From Alphaproteobacteria bacterium (lineage in GTDB: Bacteria; Pseudomonadota; Alphaproteobacteria; Caulobacterales; Parvularculaceae): 64,000 nt of DNA. The stretch spans positions 1-64,000 of the forward strand of contig JAADIQ010000058.1 in NCBI GenBank assembly GCA_013151255.1, given 5' to 3'. Each line of letters starts with the position of its first letter. The first letter of the stretch is position 1. The notes beneath the pieces were generated by a model. It searched no databases. It was not told where the DNA came from and saw only the letters and a program-made list of their open reading frames with translations. The translations under genes were made by a program, and so were the position numbers. Below, in pieces: positions 36,780-47,330 of the stretch.

Positions 36780-39700
36780 CCCCGCTGGAGCAGGCAAGCC
36801 TCAATCAGATACTCGCCGCCGACCCGGTGCGCTCGGCCTTTGTGATGGCCAATGCCGGCTCGGGCAAGACCCGGGTTTTAACCAATCGCGTGGCGCGCTT
36901 GTTGTTAGCAAACACTTCGCCCGGCAAAATCCTCTGCATCACCTTCACAAAAGCTGCCGCCGCGGAAATGGCCGAACGCTTGTTCGAGGTGCTGGGCGCA
37001 TGGGCGCTCGCCGATGACGAAACGCTCATCAAGGCGCTGAACGAGCTTGAAGGCGAGGCCGCAAAGCAACGCGACGCTGACGCGCTTAACAAAGTCCGCC
37101 GGTTGTTTGTGCGTGCGCTGGAAACGCCGGGCGGGCTTAAAATCCAGACCATTCACGCATTTTGTGAGCAAGTGCTGCGACGCTTCCCGCTGGAAGCTGG
37201 CGCGCCGCCGGGATTTGCCATCATCGAAGATAGCGAGGCGAGGCAATTGCGTGATGCAGCGCTGGACGCCGTCGCCTTGCGCGCGCGCGAGGATGCGGCC
37301 ATCGCCAGCGCTTTCACGCGCCTCGCCCGCGGCCATAACGAAAAAAGCTTGCGCGAATTGCTCCACAATGGAGCCATGAAGCGGCTAGGTTTTGACGCCG
37401 CCCTCACCCGGTTTGGCGGGCTTGACGGCGTCCTTCGCGGATGCGCCGCCGAGCTTGATGTTAACCCTCAGACAACGGAAGAAATGCTGCAAGCGGAATT
37501 TCTCGGCCAGCTCGACAAGCGCGAACTTGAGCGCGCTTGCACGGCGCTGGAGGCCAGCGGCTCCAATCCGACAAAATTTGGGGCCATTCCGATTAAAATC
37601 TTTCTCGCAGCTACCAGTGATGCGGAACGCTGGGCGGCGCTAATCCCGATGTTCACCAAGGCGAATGGCGAACCGCGCGAAAAAATTGCCTCCAACGCCA
37701 CCGATAAAATCGACGCCTGGGTGCGGCCCTATGTCGACGCGCTGCGCGAACAATTCGTTAGCCAATTGGCGCACCTGAAAGCGCTCAACATCTATCACGA
37801 CACCGCCGCTTATGTCCGTCTCCTCTCTGCACTGATTGACGCCTACGCAAACATGAAATCGGCGCGCGCCGCGCTCGATTTCGACGACCTCATCAAACGC
37901 ACGCAACATTTATTGGAAGACACCGACGGCGCCTGGGTGATGTATAAGCTCGATCAGGGCATTGACCACATTCTGGTTGATGAAGCGCAAGACACTTCGC
38001 CGGCGCAATGGGCGATTATCGAAGCGCTGCTCATTGAGATTAAAAGCGGCGGCGGCGCGGGGAGCGCGGCGCGGAGTTTTTTCGCGGTTGGCGATATGAA
38101 ACAGTCGATCTATTCGTTCCAGGGCGCGGATGCGGAACTGTTTGAAGAAAAAGAAATAACCCTTGGCAAGGCGCTGGAAGCTGTTGGCGAATATGACAAT
38201 TTCAACCTGCAAGTCTCGTTTCGCTCAACCGCGCCGGTGCTGGAATTTGTTGATGCGCTGTTTGCCGCCGACGGCGCCGCTGACGGTCTCGGCCAGCGCG
38301 GCGTGCCGGCGCATGGGCTGAAGCGCGAGGGCGAGGCCGGCCTGGTTGAACTGTGGCCGTTAACGCCGCGCCCGGATACGCCAAAAGCCAACCCGTGGGA
38401 TGCGCCGGTTGATACGCCGGAGGCGAGCGCGCCGGTGAAAGTGCTGAGCCGGAAAATCGCTGGCGCCATCAAAGGCTGGCTCGGCGCCGAGCAACTGATA
38501 TCGCAAGGCCGCAAGATTGCGCCGGGCGATATTATGATCCTTGTACAGAGCCGCGGCCCCTTGTTTGAAGAGGTTATCCGCCAGCTGGCGCAGGCCGGCG
38601 TCCGTGTCGCCGGCGCTGACCGCCTGAAGCTTGTTGAAGACCCGGCGGTGGAAGACCTGTTGTCATTTGCAAAATTCGCGCTGCTCTCTTCTGACGATCT
38701 GTCGCTTGCGGAAGTTTTAAAATCGCCGCTTTACGGCTTTGATGATGACGCCGATCTGTTCCCCCTCGCGCATCCGCGCGGGGCGGCGCAAAGCCTGTGG
38801 TCGGCGCTGAACGAGCGGGCGGGCGAACAGGCGAAATGGCGCCAAGCCGCTGATGAGATTAGCGCCGCACGCGCGCGCGGTTTGCGTGAGGGGCCTTATG
38901 CGTTCTTTACACATATTTTAGACGCCGGAACGCCGTCCGGACGGCGCCGGTTCTATACCCGTCTCAGCGAAGCCTCGCGCGATGCGGTCGATGAACTCTT
39001 GCGCCAGGCGCTGAATTATGAAAACGCCCGTCCGCGCGCACTGCAAGGCTTTGTTGATTGGTTTACGGACAATGCCGGCGAGATTAAACGTGAGATGGAA
39101 CGCTCAAACGATGCCGTCCGGGTGATGACTGTGCATGGCGCCAAGGGCTTGCAGTCAAAAATCGTGTTTTTGCTGGACGCCCATCGCGGCCCGAATATTC
39201 GCCGCATCGGCCCGGTTCTTGACCTCGCCCGCGACAGCGCCAACGCGCCCGCCCGCGAGCGCCTGTCGCTGCTTGTGCCGAGCAAGGCTGGCGACGTTCC
39301 AACGACTGAGGAAGCGCGCGCGGAAATTAAACGCAAGGCTTATGAAGAATACCGCCGCCAGCTTTATGTGGCCGCGACGCGCGCCGAAGACCGGCTTTAT
39401 ATTTGTGGGCTTGAACAGGGCAATCAGAAATCACCCGGCGACAAGCCGGTGACGGAAAAATCCTGGCATGCTTTGGCGCAAGACGCCTTCGACCGGCTTG
39501 GCGATGCGGTACACGTTCCTGACGAGCCGTTCTGGCCCGATGGCGAGGATGCGTTGCGGCGTTATGCCTGTGCGCAGACGGCGGAAATCAAACAACCGGA
39601 TAGCCCGGAGACGCCGCCCGACATCGCCTCGCCTTCATGGTTGTTTGCGCCGGCAAAACCCGAGACCGCAGCCTTAAGCCTTGCGCCCTCGCGCCTTGCC

Positions 39701-40312
39701 GACAAGGAAGAAGCGGCCGCCGATGGGGTTGAAAAGGCGCCCGCCCAAACACCGGCCCAAACACCGGCCCACTCACCGACTGCCAGCGACCGATATTTCC
39801 GTGGGCGGACGCTGCACCGCCTGCTCGAACTATTGCCCGATGTCGAGGCCGGCGCACGCGCCGCCGCCGGAGACCGGTTGCTGGCGCGCATCGCGCCGCA
39901 AATTGAACCTGATGAGCGCGCGCGCTGGCGTGATGAAATTTTGACGGTTCTCAATGACCCGCAATTCGCCGCCGTCTTCGGCGCCGGCTCGCGCGCCGAA
40001 GTTAGCATCGCCGGCGCGCCCAAAGGCGCCAGGCCCGGCCTGAAGATATCGGGACAAATTGACCGGCTGGTTGTTGGCGCGGATGAAATTCTCGTTATCG
40101 ATTATAAAACCAACCGCCCGCCGCCCAAAGACGTTGCAGACGCATCGCCCGCTTATGTTGCGCAAATGGCCGCTTATCGTGCGCTGCTTCAGGAAATCTA
40201 TCCGGACCATAAGATCAAATCGGCTTTGCTGTGGACCTTTGAAGCGCGGCTTATGGCGCTTCCCGATGCGATGCTCGATCACGCTTTCGCGCGCAGCATT
40301 GCGGCGGGTTGA
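36776..40312 (+). CDS. addA: AddA helicase-nuclease
   Basis: AddA is the UvrD-type helicase and nuclease subunit of AddAB. The 1178-residue protein has Walker A NAGSGKTRVLTNRVARLLL near residue 28, ITFTKAAAAEMAERLFE near 58, and TIHAFCEQVLRRFPLEAG near 125. The DEAQDTSPAQWAIIEA box is near 402, GDMKQSIYSFQGA near 440, VRVMTVHGAKGLQSKIVFLLD near 782 and YVAATRAEDRLYICG near 860. The nuclease domain ends in ILVIDYKTNRPPP near 1105. A Pro/Ala repeat linker (APAQTPAQTPAHSP) near 990 precedes the nuclease domain. Confidence 0.95.
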   Translation: MTPLEQASLNQILAADPVRSAFVMANAGSGKTRVLTNRVARLLLANTSPGKILCITFTKAAAAEMAERLFEVLGAWALADDETLIKALNELEGEAAKQRDADALNKVRRLFVRALETPGGLKIQTIHAFCEQVLRRFPLEAGAPPGFAIIEDSEARQLRDAALDAVALRAREDAAIASAFTRLARGHNEKSLRELLHNGAMKRLGFDAALTRFGGLDGVLRGCAAELDVNPQTTEEMLQAEFLGQLDKRELERACTALEASGSNPTKFGAIPIKIFLAATSDAERWAALIPMFTKANGEPREKIASNATDKIDAWVRPYVDALREQFVSQLAHLKALNIYHDTAAYVRLLSALIDAYANMKSARAALDFDDLIKRTQHLLEDTDGAWVMYKLDQGIDHILVDEAQDTSPAQWAIIEALLIEIKSGGGAGSAARSFFAVGDMKQSIYSFQGADAELFEEKEITLGKALEAVGEYDNFNLQVSFRSTAPVLEFVDALFAADGAADGLGQRGVPAHGLKREGEAGLVELWPLTPRPDTPKANPWDAPVDTPEASAPVKVLSRKIAGAIKGWLGAEQLISQGRKIAPGDIMILVQSRGPLFEEVIRQLAQAGVRVAGADRLKLVEDPAVEDLLSFAKFALLSSDDLSLAEVLKSPLYGFDDDADLFPLAHPRGAAQSLWSALNERAGEQAKWRQAADEISAARARGLREGPYAFFTHILDAGTPSGRRRFYTRLSEASRDAVDELLRQALNYENARPRALQGFVDWFTDNAGEIKREMERSNDAVRVMTVHGAKGLQSKIVFLLDAHRGPNIRRIGPVLDLARDSANAPARERLSLLVPSKAGDVPTTEEARAEIKRKAYEEYRRQLYVAATRAEDRLYICGLEQGNQKSPGDKPVTEKSWHALAQDAFDRLGDAVHVPDEPFWPDGEDALRRYACAQTAEIKQPDSPETPPDIASPSWLFAPAKPETAALSLAPSRLADKEEAAADGVEKAPAQTPAQTPAHSPTASDRYFRGRTLHRLLELLPDVEAGARAAAGDRLLARIAPQIEPDERARWRDEILTVLNDPQFAAVFGAGSRAEVSIAGAPKGARPGLKISGQIDRLVVGADEILVIDYKTNRPPPKDVADASPAYVAQMAAYRALLQEIYPDHKIKSALLWTFEARLMALPDAMLDHAFARSIAAG

Positions 40313-40393
40313 TCTTCGCCGCGGCTGGCCTATCTTTCGCCTCTAGTTTACGTTCCACCGCGTTCACGCGCCGCCAATCAGGAGTTTCACCCC

Positions 40394-40729
40394 ATGGCCA
40401 CCAAACCCGTTACCGATGCCAGTTTTCCGAGCGACGTTTTAGAAGCCGACAAGCCAGTGCTGGTCGATTTCTGGGCGGAATGGTGTGGGCCGTGCAAGCA
40501 GATTGGCCCGGCGCTGGAGGAAATTTCCGGCGAATATGCCGACAAGCTGACCATTGCAAAAATCAATATTGATGATAATCCGGAAGTGCCTGGAAAATAC
40601 GGCGTACGCGGAATACCGACGCTGATGATTTTCCACAAAGGCGAGCTGGTCTCAACCGAGGTTGGCGCCAAGCCGAAGGGACAGCTCACCGCATGGATTG
40701 ACGGCGTTCTGAAAGACGCAGCCGCTTAA
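40394..40729 (+). CDS. trxA: Thioredoxin
   Basis: The 111-residue cytoplasmic dithiol reductase has active site WCGPC (Cys31 and Cys34), preceded by LVDFWAEW. The cis-Pro block [12 protein letters not shown] follows near residue 75. The start ATG has CAGGAG 10 bases upstream. It follows addA by about 80 bp, a conserved neighbour in alphaproteobacteria, and converges with folC, whose stop lies 4 bp away. Confidence 0.96.
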   Translation: MATKPVTDASFPSDVLEADKPVLVDFWAEWCGPCKQIGPALEEISGEYADKLTIAKINIDDNPEVPGKYGVRGIPTLMIFHKGELVSTEVGAKPKGQLTAWIDGVLKDAAA

Positions 40730-40733
40730 ACTT

Positions 40734-42035
40734 TCAGCTGTGATCGCGAAGGATTTCGCCGGCGAGATATAATGAGCCGCTGAGAAGAATTCTCGGTGGC
40801 TCATTTTTTTTGTCCACCAGCGCCAGCCGCATTGCCTCTTCAAGCGAGGCGCAAGCCTTGGCGTTAAGCCCGGCGGCGTTCGCAGCCGTTTCCACCTCTT
40901 TAGCCGTCGCAACGCCGTCCTGGCGCGCGGCGACGGCAAACACCGCCGACGCCAGCCCGACGAAAGGCGCAAAATATCCGGCCGCGTCTTTGTTTGCCTG
41001 CATCCCGGAAATCATCACCAGCGGTTTGGGGCTGCGCTGTTCAATGTCGGCAAGAGCCTGCGCAATCGCGCCACCCGCATGCGGGTTGTGTCCGCCATCG
41101 AGCCATATTTCCGGCGCCGCGCCGGTCAAGTCTTGCGCCAAATCCACCAGCGGCCCGGCGGTAAGGCGTTGCATGCGCGCCGGCCAGTTGGCGGCGGCCA
41201 GACCCTTGGAAATAGCATCGTCGCTAGCACCGAGATTGGCCGCACGTATCGCGGCGACGGCGAGGCCGGCATTGTCTAACTGATGGGCGCCGATAAGGCG
41301 CGGCGCGGCAAGGTCGCAAAGACCGTCCTCGTCCTGATAGATCAGCCGCCCGTGCTCGCTATGGCAACTCCATTGCTGGCCGAAGGCGAAGACCGTTGCG
41401 CCGGTCTCTTCTGCGCGCGCCTGCAACACCGCCATCGCCTCAGGCGTCTGCACGCCGATCACCGCCGGGGCGCCGCGCCGGAAGATGCCGGCCTTTTCCA
41501 TCGCCACAAGCGCGATGGTGTTACCGAGAAAATGTTCATGGTCGAGCGCCACCGGACTGACGACTGTTGCAATGGGCGCCTCGATGACATTGGTGGCGTC
41601 CAGGCGTCCGCCGAGACCGACCTCAAGCAGGAGATAATCCGCCGGCGTCTCAGCAAAGGCGAGGAACGCCGCGCACGTCGTGGTTTCAAAATAGGTGAGC
41701 TTGTCGTCGCCAGCCGCGCCGTCGCAACGCTCAAGCGCATCGATGAGCTTCGCATCGGAAATTTCAGCGCCGCCCAAGACGATGCGCTCGTTAAACCGTA
41801 CCAGATGCGGCGATGTATAGGCGTGAACGGACTTTCCCGCCGCCTCTAACGCGGCGCGCAGAAACGCAATTGTCGAGCCTTTGCCGTTGGTGCCGGCCAC
41901 ATGAATAACGGGGGGGAGTTTTTTGTGCGGCGAGCCAAGGCGCGCCAGCACCACATGCACGCGGTCAAGCGACAGATCGATAAGCCGGGGCCGCCTGGCG
42001 GCGACACGCGCCAGAACCGTTTCAATATCGCTCAA
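40734..42035 (-). CDS. folC: FolC, dihydrofolate/folylpolyglutamate synthase
   Basis: FolC adds glutamate to dihydropteroate and extends folate polyglutamate tails. The 433-residue Mur-ligase-fold enzyme has the P-loop HVAGTNGKGSTIAFLRAALEA near residue 46, YTSPHLVRFNERI near 77, EVGLGGRLDATN near 137 and VALDHEHFLGNT near 162. The C-terminal domain contains WLDGGHNPHAG near 316. The start codon is TTG at 42035. It lies downstream of accD and trpA on the minus strand, the usual accD-folC order. Confidence 0.95.
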   Translation of the reverse strand: MSDIETVLARVAARRPRLIDLSLDRVHVVLARLGSPHKKLPPVIHVAGTNGKGSTIAFLRAALEAAGKSVHAYTSPHLVRFNERIVLGGAEISDAKLIDALERCDGAAGDDKLTYFETTTCAAFLAFAETPADYLLLEVGLGGRLDATNVIEAPIATVVSPVALDHEHFLGNTIALVAMEKAGIFRRGAPAVIGVQTPEAMAVLQARAEETGATVFAFGQQWSCHSEHGRLIYQDEDGLCDLAAPRLIGAHQLDNAGLAVAAIRAANLGASDDAISKGLAAANWPARMQRLTAGPLVDLAQDLTGAAPEIWLDGGHNPHAGGAIAQALADIEQRSPKPLVMISGMQANKDAAGYFAPFVGLASAVFAVAARQDGVATAKEVETAANAAGLNAKACASLEEAMRLALVDKKNEPPRILLSGSLYLAGEILRDHS

Positions 42036-42062
42036 AGCGTCAGACTTCCTGTTGCGGCGGGT

Positions 42063-43004
42063 TTATTCCGCCGCTTTGTCGAGCGGGGCGGGCGTTTGCG
42101 CCGGCGCTTTTGGCGGCTCAAGCACGGCGACATTTGTTGTCGGCGCGGCGCGGCGGCGCTCCTTAATCAGGACACGCACCAGTTTCGACAGCGTGTTCTT
42201 TAACTCGCGGCGATGGACGACCATATCGACCATGCCTTTTTCCTGCAAAAACTCCGCCCGCTGAAAACCTTCGGGAAGCTTCTCACGGATGGTCTGCTCA
42301 ATCACCCGCGCACCGGCAAAACCGATAAGCGCGCCCGGTTCAGCCAGATGAACATCGCCCAGCATCGCATAAGATGCGGTAACGCCGCCGGTGGTCGGGT
42401 GGGTGAGGACGACGATATAGGGAAGCCCCGCTTCCTTCACCATCTGAACGGCGATGGTGGTGCGCGGCATCTGCATCAATGCGAGAATGCCTTCCTGCAT
42501 GCGCGCGCCGCCCGATGCGGCAAACACAATCAACGCCGCCTTGCGCGCGATTGCCTCTTCGGCCGCCTTCAACATCGCCTCGCCAAGGGCGAGCCCCATG
42601 GAGCCGCCCATAAATTTGAAATTTTGGATCGCAATCACAACCGGCGCGCCGTCTATCGCGCCCGCCGTCACCTGCATTGCATCGGGATCGCCGGTTTTCT
42701 TGCGGTTGTCTTTTAATCTGTCCGTATACTTCTTTTCGTCGCGAAATTTCAACGGGTCCTGAACCGTTTCGGGCACGTCAATTTTTTGATACTCGCCATT
42801 GTCATAAACCAGCGCCAGGCGCGCGGCCGGTTTCAGCGGCAAATGATAATTGCAGGACGGGCAAACCTGATTGGCCGCGTCGAGATCGCGCTGGAAAATC
42901 ATCTCCCCGCAACCGCCGCATTTGGTCCACAGCGTGCCGGCGCCATCATCTTCTTTTTTGAAAATGTTTTTGATGCCCGGCGGAATGTTGGAAAGCCAAT
43001 TCAT
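42063..43004 (-). CDS. accD: Acetyl-CoA carboxylase carboxyltransferase subunit beta
   Basis: AccD is half of the carboxyltransferase that makes malonyl-CoA for fatty acid synthesis. The 313-residue protein has an N-terminal zinc ribbon (CGGC near residue 33 and CPSC near 52), then the crotonase-like core. That core includes the [19 protein letters not shown] and [17 protein letters not shown] oxyanion-forming segments, [15 protein letters not shown], and [26 protein letters not shown] Pro/Ala-rich tail follows. It sits between trpA and folC and is likely cotranscribed. Confidence 0.96.
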   Translation of the reverse strand: MNWLSNIPPGIKNIFKKEDDGAGTLWTKCGGCGEMIFQRDLDAANQVCPSCNYHLPLKPAARLALVYDNGEYQKIDVPETVQDPLKFRDEKKYTDRLKDNRKKTGDPDAMQVTAGAIDGAPVVIAIQNFKFMGGSMGLALGEAMLKAAEEAIARKAALIVFAASGGARMQEGILALMQMPRTTIAVQMVKEAGLPYIVVLTHPTTGGVTASYAMLGDVHLAEPGALIGFAGARVIEQTIREKLPEGFQRAEFLQEKGMVDMVVHRRELKNTLSKLVRVLIKERRRAAPTTNVAVLEPPKAPAQTPAPLDKAAE

Positions 43005-43013
43005 ATTTACACT

Positions 43014-43886
43014 TTACTCCTTACGCGCAGCGCGAACCGCAGTTGAAATATCCTTCGCCAGCCTCAACACCGCGTTAACGCCACTATCGCCCTGGCTGGC
43101 CCTGGCATCAAGGGGCGCAGCGCTGCCCGCTCCGGCTTTTGCGGACCCGGTTTCGCCAGAATTGGCGAATTCCTCAACCAGCGCCGAGCCGACCACGACG
43201 GCGTCAGCAAATCTGGCGAAATCTGCCGCTTTTTGCGGAGTTTTGATGCCGAAGCCGACCGCGACCGGCAGTCCGGACGCGCGTTTAATGCGCGCCACCG
43301 CCGCCTCAACCGCCCCGCCAGCGCCGACGCCCTTGCCGGTGATGCCGGCGACAGAGACGTAATAGACAAAGCCGGAGGTGTTTTTAACCACATCCGGCAG
43401 CCGTTCGTCGTCCGTTGTCGGGGTCGCAAGGCGGATGAAATCGATGCCCGCTTCGCGCGCCGGCAGGCACAGTTCGGTGTCTTCTTCCGGCGGTAAATCA
43501 ACAATAATCAGCCCGTCAACGCCAGCTTTCTTGGCGTCGGCTACAAACGCCTCGACCCCATAGGCGTAGAACGGATTGTAATAGCCCATCAAAATGATCG
43601 GCGTTGTATCGTCACCGGCGCGGAATGCGCGCACCATCTGGAGCGTCTTGCGCAAGGTCTGACCGGCGTCGAGGGCGCGCCGTCCGGCCGCCTGGATTGC
43701 CGGGCCGTCGGCCATGGGGTCGGTGAAGGCGACCCCAAGCTCGATAATGTCGGCGCCGGCGGCGGGGAGTTTTTTTAACAAATCAAGCGAGGCGTCCATG
43801 TCGGGATCGCCGGCCATGGTGTACGCGATAAAGGCGGCGCGATTTTCGCGGCCGAGCTTTTCAAAACAGGGCGTGATCCGGGACAT
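43014..43886 (-). CDS. trpA: Tryptophan synthase alpha chain
   Basis: TrpA cleaves indole-3-glycerol phosphate to indole, which TrpB consumes. The 290-residue TIM barrel has the catalytic Glu in [19 protein letters not shown] near residue 49 and the Asp in [14 protein letters not shown] near 131. The phosphate-binding [13 protein letters not shown] near 215 and VVGSALVE near 240 are present. The C-terminal 35 residues are longer than usual. The ATG at 43886 ([11 protein letters not shown]) is the family start; the frame reaches 43958. It precedes accD, but trpF and trpB, usually just upstream, are not here. Confidence 0.95.
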   Translation of the reverse strand: MSRITPCFEKLGRENRAAFIAYTMAGDPDMDASLDLLKKLPAAGADIIELGVAFTDPMADGPAIQAAGRRALDAGQTLRKTLQMVRAFRAGDDTTPIILMGYYNPFYAYGVEAFVADAKKAGVDGLIIVDLPPEEDTELCLPAREAGIDFIRLATPTTDDERLPDVVKNTSGFVYYVSVAGITGKGVGAGGAVEAAVARIKRASGLPVAVGFGIKTPQKAADFARFADAVVVGSALVEEFANSGETGSAKAGAGSAAPLDARASQGDSGVNAVLRLAKDISTAVRAARKE

Positions 43887-43976
43887 AATAACTCCGGCGG
43901 CCTGACTAGCGCAGCCGCCGGGAAATGCAACAGGGCGCAGGGATTCTCGCCTGCGCATGCCTTAGGAGTGAACCGA

Positions 43977-44555
43977 TCAGTCGGCCTCGGCGTTCTTGTC
44001 CATATAGGCGTCAAGCGCGGCTTTCACCGGCGCGACCGCGCGTTTGTCCGCCTCAGACACGTTTTTCACCGCCTCCATCATCGCGAACGTGCTTTCCAGC
44101 TGCGCACGCATTTCCGGCGGCACCATATCGAGCATGGATTTGTCCATGGTCTGCATCATCTGCATCGTGCGCGGATCTTCGTCCTGCATTTTGAGCGCTA
44201 TATAGGCGATCATCACGCGGTCACCCGCATCACCCCAGTCCTTGGCGGAAAATCCGTGCGACTTAACGATCTTGGCAAGGCGCGCATGGTCTGCGGGATA
44301 TTTGTCTTTGAGCGCTGTGACCGCTTTTGAATAAGGCGTGAACGCCTCGCCTGGTTTCGGCTTGGTGGCGATCTCGATATTGTCAATCTTGCCTTCCGCC
44401 TCAAGCCTGTCGCGCATACTGTCAACGCTCTCCAGGCTGGCGACAAAGCGCTTGGCCTGATTTTCCGTAAGCGGTTTTTGCTCTTCCGCCGAGGCGCCGG
44501 CGACCAGCAAAACAAAGGCGCCCGCGGCGGCGATAATCATCCGTTGAAACATCAT
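43977..44555 (-). CDS. Secreted protein of unknown function
   Basis: The 192-residue protein has a clear N-terminal signal peptide (MIIAAAGAFVLLVAGASAEE, cleavage near residue 24). The mature part is helical, with Met-rich stretches (DPRTMQMMQTMDKSMLDMVPPEMRAQLESTFAMMEAV). No domain is recognised, though the short helical architecture resembles DUF-type periplasmic proteins. It lies upstream of trpA on the same strand with 90 bp between, so cotranscription is possible but not shown. Confidence 0.7.
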   Translation of the reverse strand: MMFQRMIIAAAGAFVLLVAGASAEEQKPLTENQAKRFVASLESVDSMRDRLEAEGKIDNIEIATKPKPGEAFTPYSKAVTALKDKYPADHARLAKIVKSHGFSAKDWGDAGDRVMIAYIALKMQDEDPRTMQMMQTMDKSMLDMVPPEMRAQLESTFAMMEAVKNVSEADKRAVAPVKAALDAYMDKNAEAD

Positions 44556-44666
44556 TTATTCTCCCTGCCTAGCGCAGCGCTCGACTAATTCGACGGCGCT
44601 GCGCGATGACAAAGCGTAGCATAACGCGCCGCCGCGCCAATGTGACTTCTGCGTAACGTGGCGCGG

Positions 44667-45092
44667 CTAACTGTCGTCGCCCGGGCGCTTGCGCCGCTGT
44701 TTCAAGGCGCCCTGTCGGCGCTTGTTCTCCAGGCGCTTGCGCTTTTGCGATGGCGGCGTGCGGGTGGGTTTGCGTTTCTTTGGCGGCGCGGCGGCGCGCG
44801 CGATCAAAGCGGCAAGCCGGGCGCGCGCATCCACCCGGTTGCGCTCGCGCGCGCGAAAGCGCTTTGCCTCAATAATAATAACCCCGTCCTTGGTCATCCG
44901 CCGCCCGGCGATAGTCCGAAGCCGCACCTTCACCGCATCATCAAGCGACGGCGAGGCCAGCGCATCAAAACGCAACTGCACCGCGGTCTCAACCTTATTG
45001 ACATTCTGCCCGCCGGGCCCGGAAGCGCGGATGAATGTTTCGGTGAGTTCCCAGTCGGGGATGGTGATCTTTGGTGTAACGACAAGCGGCAT
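44667..45092 (-). CDS. arfB: ArfB (YaeJ) ribosome rescue peptidyl-tRNA hydrolase
   Basis: ArfB rescues stalled ribosomes without a release factor. The 141-residue protein has the catalytic loop SGPGGQNVNKVETAVQLRF (GGQ near residue 27). The basic C-terminal tail (about residues 95-141, KKRKPTRTPPSQKRKRLENKRRQ) inserts into the empty mRNA channel. The start is ATG at 45092. Its upstream neighbour is an AT-richer patch. Confidence 0.95.
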   Translation of the reverse strand: MPLVVTPKITIPDWELTETFIRASGPGGQNVNKVETAVQLRFDALASPSLDDAVKVRLRTIAGRRMTKDGVIIIEAKRFRARERNRVDARARLAALIARAAAPPKKRKPTRTPPSQKRKRLENKRRQGALKQRRKRPGDDS

Positions 45093-45267
45093 TGAAGCGC
45101 CTTAGCATAAACGACAATTTTTCGCCAAAAGTGGACATTGACATCTTGCAAGTCATGTCATCTATGCTCTCAAAGCAGAGTTCGCCGAACGCCAGTGACC
45201 AAGCGACCTTCACGATTTCAAATAGTTCTGAAAACCCTACACCCACCCGACTTTGCTATCTCATTGA

Positions 45268-45921
45268 CTAAGCCTTGGGTCGCTGCGGCGAAGCCGTATA
45301 GATGCGCTTAAATTCGTCAATCTGTTTTGAAATTTCAGACTTCAACGTAGGTTGCGGATTTAATTCCGATACTAACTGTACTATTTGTTCGTACATCTTT
45401 TTATCTACACTCTTCTTAGCAATAAATGCAAAAATCAGGCGCAATACATTTTCCCGTAATTCACATGATAGCTCTTGATATTTTTTGCTGATTTCTCCCT
45501 CCGCAGAATTGTCAATGTAAACCTCTAGCAACCAAAGCACGGTGTTCATCAATTCTCTGACACGTTTGTATCCATGATTATCGCCTAATACATAGACAAG
45601 TGAGTTATTCGAGAACCTCTTGTCAATCTCTTTGACGGTGTTTTCCGCTTCGCGTTTGATTGTTTGATGATGTTTCCTCGGCCCCGGTCTCTCAATTGAA
45701 AACCCAAAGAAATCCGACATCGGATCAAGGCAGGCATCTATTAGTGCGTCGTGCTCCGCTGTCTTGTATCGATGTTTTTCAGACCGACGACGCAGGAGGT
45801 CTACGATGAATACTGTCAACAGGAAGAAGAAAAATTCAGTGAGTAAGTTTTGTGAAAGCCCGGTATCAATCCCAAACACTCCACGATCACCGTGAAGAAT
45901 GCGGTCAACAATGTTTTGCAT
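45268..45921 (-). CDS. Orphan membrane-anchored protein in AT-rich patch
   Basis: The 217-residue protein has one strong hydrophobic segment at about residues 27-42 (LLTEFFFFLLTVFIVDLL). A basic stretch follows, and then a mostly alpha-helical cytoplasmic part with EISKKYQELSCELRENVLRLIFAFIAKKSVDKKM. I do not recognise the family. The codon use is visibly AT-richer than neighbours, and the gene is flanked by housekeeping genes arfB and rlmN with more than 170 bp of non-coding sequence on each side, which suggests recent acquisition. No mobile-element remnants are seen. Confidence 0.65.
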   Translation of the reverse strand: MQNIVDRILHGDRGVFGIDTGLSQNLLTEFFFFLLTVFIVDLLRRRSEKHRYKTAEHDALIDACLDPMSDFFGFSIERPGPRKHHQTIKREAENTVKEIDKRFSNNSLVYVLGDNHGYKRVRELMNTVLWLLEVYIDNSAEGEISKKYQELSCELRENVLRLIFAFIAKKSVDKKMYEQIVQLVSELNPQPTLKSEISKQIDEFKRIYTASPQRPKA

Positions 45922-46145
45922 TCTTGCCCCCTATGGCAGCATCTCATCCACTAATCTATATCTTCTTTGAAATCACAAGACCATCGAGATGTCAGCCAGT
46001 CTTGCGAATTGGCAAATAAATTATCAATTTCACAGCGCTTCGCGTTCGATACGGTGGGTTTATATCCGCAAAAAAGATCAAACGGACAGTTCTCCCGACT
46101 CGGTGTGTGTCTGTATTGGGCCAACAAAAGCCACTCGGCAAATAC

Positions 46146-47288
46146 CTAAACCGCCGCTTCCCGCCTTATCTCACTCGCCCGTTTCTTCACGCTCTCCGAC
46201 TTCAGCTGCCCGCAGGCCGCTTGAATATCGCGGCCGCGCGGGGTGCGGATCGGCGAGGCGTATCCGGCGCGGTTGACGATTTCGGCGAAGGCTTCGATCC
46301 GCTCCCAGCTTGAACATTCATAAGGCGCGCCCGGCCACGGATTGAACGGGATGAGGTTTATCTTCGCCGGAATGCCTTTGAGGAGACGCACCAGCTCGCG
46401 CGCCTCGTCGTCTGTGTCATTGACGCCCTTCAACATCACATATTCAAACGTGATGCGCCGTGCATTGGAGGCGCCGGGATAATTCCGGCAGGCTTCCAGA
46501 AGCTCCGTAAGCGGATATTTCCGGTTGATCGGCACTAATTCGTCGCGCAAGGCGTCGTTGGTGGCGTGCAGCGAAATCGCCAGCATCACTGATGTGTCCT
46601 CGCCAAGCGCATGCATCTGCGGCACGACGCCGGAGGTTGAGACGGTGATCCGTCGGCGCGACAAGCCGATCCCGTCGCCGTCGGAAATCACCTCAATCGC
46701 CTTGGCGACATTGTCGAGATTATAGAGCGGCTCGCCCATGCCCATGAACACCACATTGGAAAGCTGCCGGTCAGCCTTGTCGGAGGGCCATTCTTCAAGG
46801 TCGTCTTTGACCGCGATGACCTGGCCGATAATTTCCGCCGCCGTCAGATTGCGAACCAGTTTTTGCGTGCCGGTATGACAGAAAGTGCAATTGAGCGTGC
46901 AGCCGACCTGGCTTGAAACACACAACGCGCCGGTGCGCCCGACATTCGGAATAAAGACGCATTCCACCTCAATGCCGGGCCCGAACCCAAGCAGATATTT
47001 GCGCGTGCCGTCCGTCGAGACCTGACGCTCGATCACTTTCGGGCGCGCAAGCGTAAACTGCGCGGCTAACGCGGCGCGCATCTCCTTGCCGATATTGCTC
47101 ATCTCGGAAAAATCGCGCGCGCCGAAATCATAAATCCACCGCCATAGCTGGCTGGCGCGCATGCGGGCTTGTTTCTCGTCGAGCCCGAACTGCTCGCCAA
47201 CAGCCGCGCAAAGCTCGCTGCGGGTTAAACCGGCAAGGTTTGTGAGCGCCGCCTGAGGCGGGCCGGAGCTGAGGTCTAATTTGGCCAT
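46146..47288 (-). CDS. rlmN: RlmN, 23S rRNA m2A2503 / tRNA m2A37 methyltransferase
   Basis: RlmN is a radical SAM methyltransferase acting on 23S rRNA A2503 and some tRNAs. The 380-residue protein has the radical SAM motif [11 protein letters not shown] (CxxxCxxC near residue 131). It also has [20 protein letters not shown] near 185 and [13 protein letters not shown] near 230. [16 protein letters not shown] and [19 protein letters not shown] follow. The catalytic Cys near the C-terminus (QAACGQLK) is present. The N-terminal RNA-binding part is typical. Confidence 0.96.
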   Translation of the reverse strand: MAKLDLSSGPPQAALTNLAGLTRSELCAAVGEQFGLDEKQARMRASQLWRWIYDFGARDFSEMSNIGKEMRAALAAQFTLARPKVIERQVSTDGTRKYLLGFGPGIEVECVFIPNVGRTGALCVSSQVGCTLNCTFCHTGTQKLVRNLTAAEIIGQVIAVKDDLEEWPSDKADRQLSNVVFMGMGEPLYNLDNVAKAIEVISDGDGIGLSRRRITVSTSGVVPQMHALGEDTSVMLAISLHATNDALRDELVPINRKYPLTELLEACRNYPGASNARRITFEYVMLKGVNDTDDEARELVRLLKGIPAKINLIPFNPWPGAPYECSSWERIEAFAEIVNRAGYASPIRTPRGRDIQAACGQLKSESVKKRASEIRREAAV

Positions 47289-47330
47289 AATGGGATATAA
47301 GCAACCGCTGCTTAGGCGTCCATCGCTCGC

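Noticed and set aside
39721-39790. Pro/Ala repeat in addA as a possible recombination hot spot
   Set aside because: It is a short in-frame linker repeat common in alphaproteobacterial proteins; no sign of duplication beyond it.
45967-46145. Short plus-strand frames upstream of the orphan membrane gene
   Set aside because: Biased composition without a recognisable protein pattern; more likely non-coding flank of the AT-rich patch.
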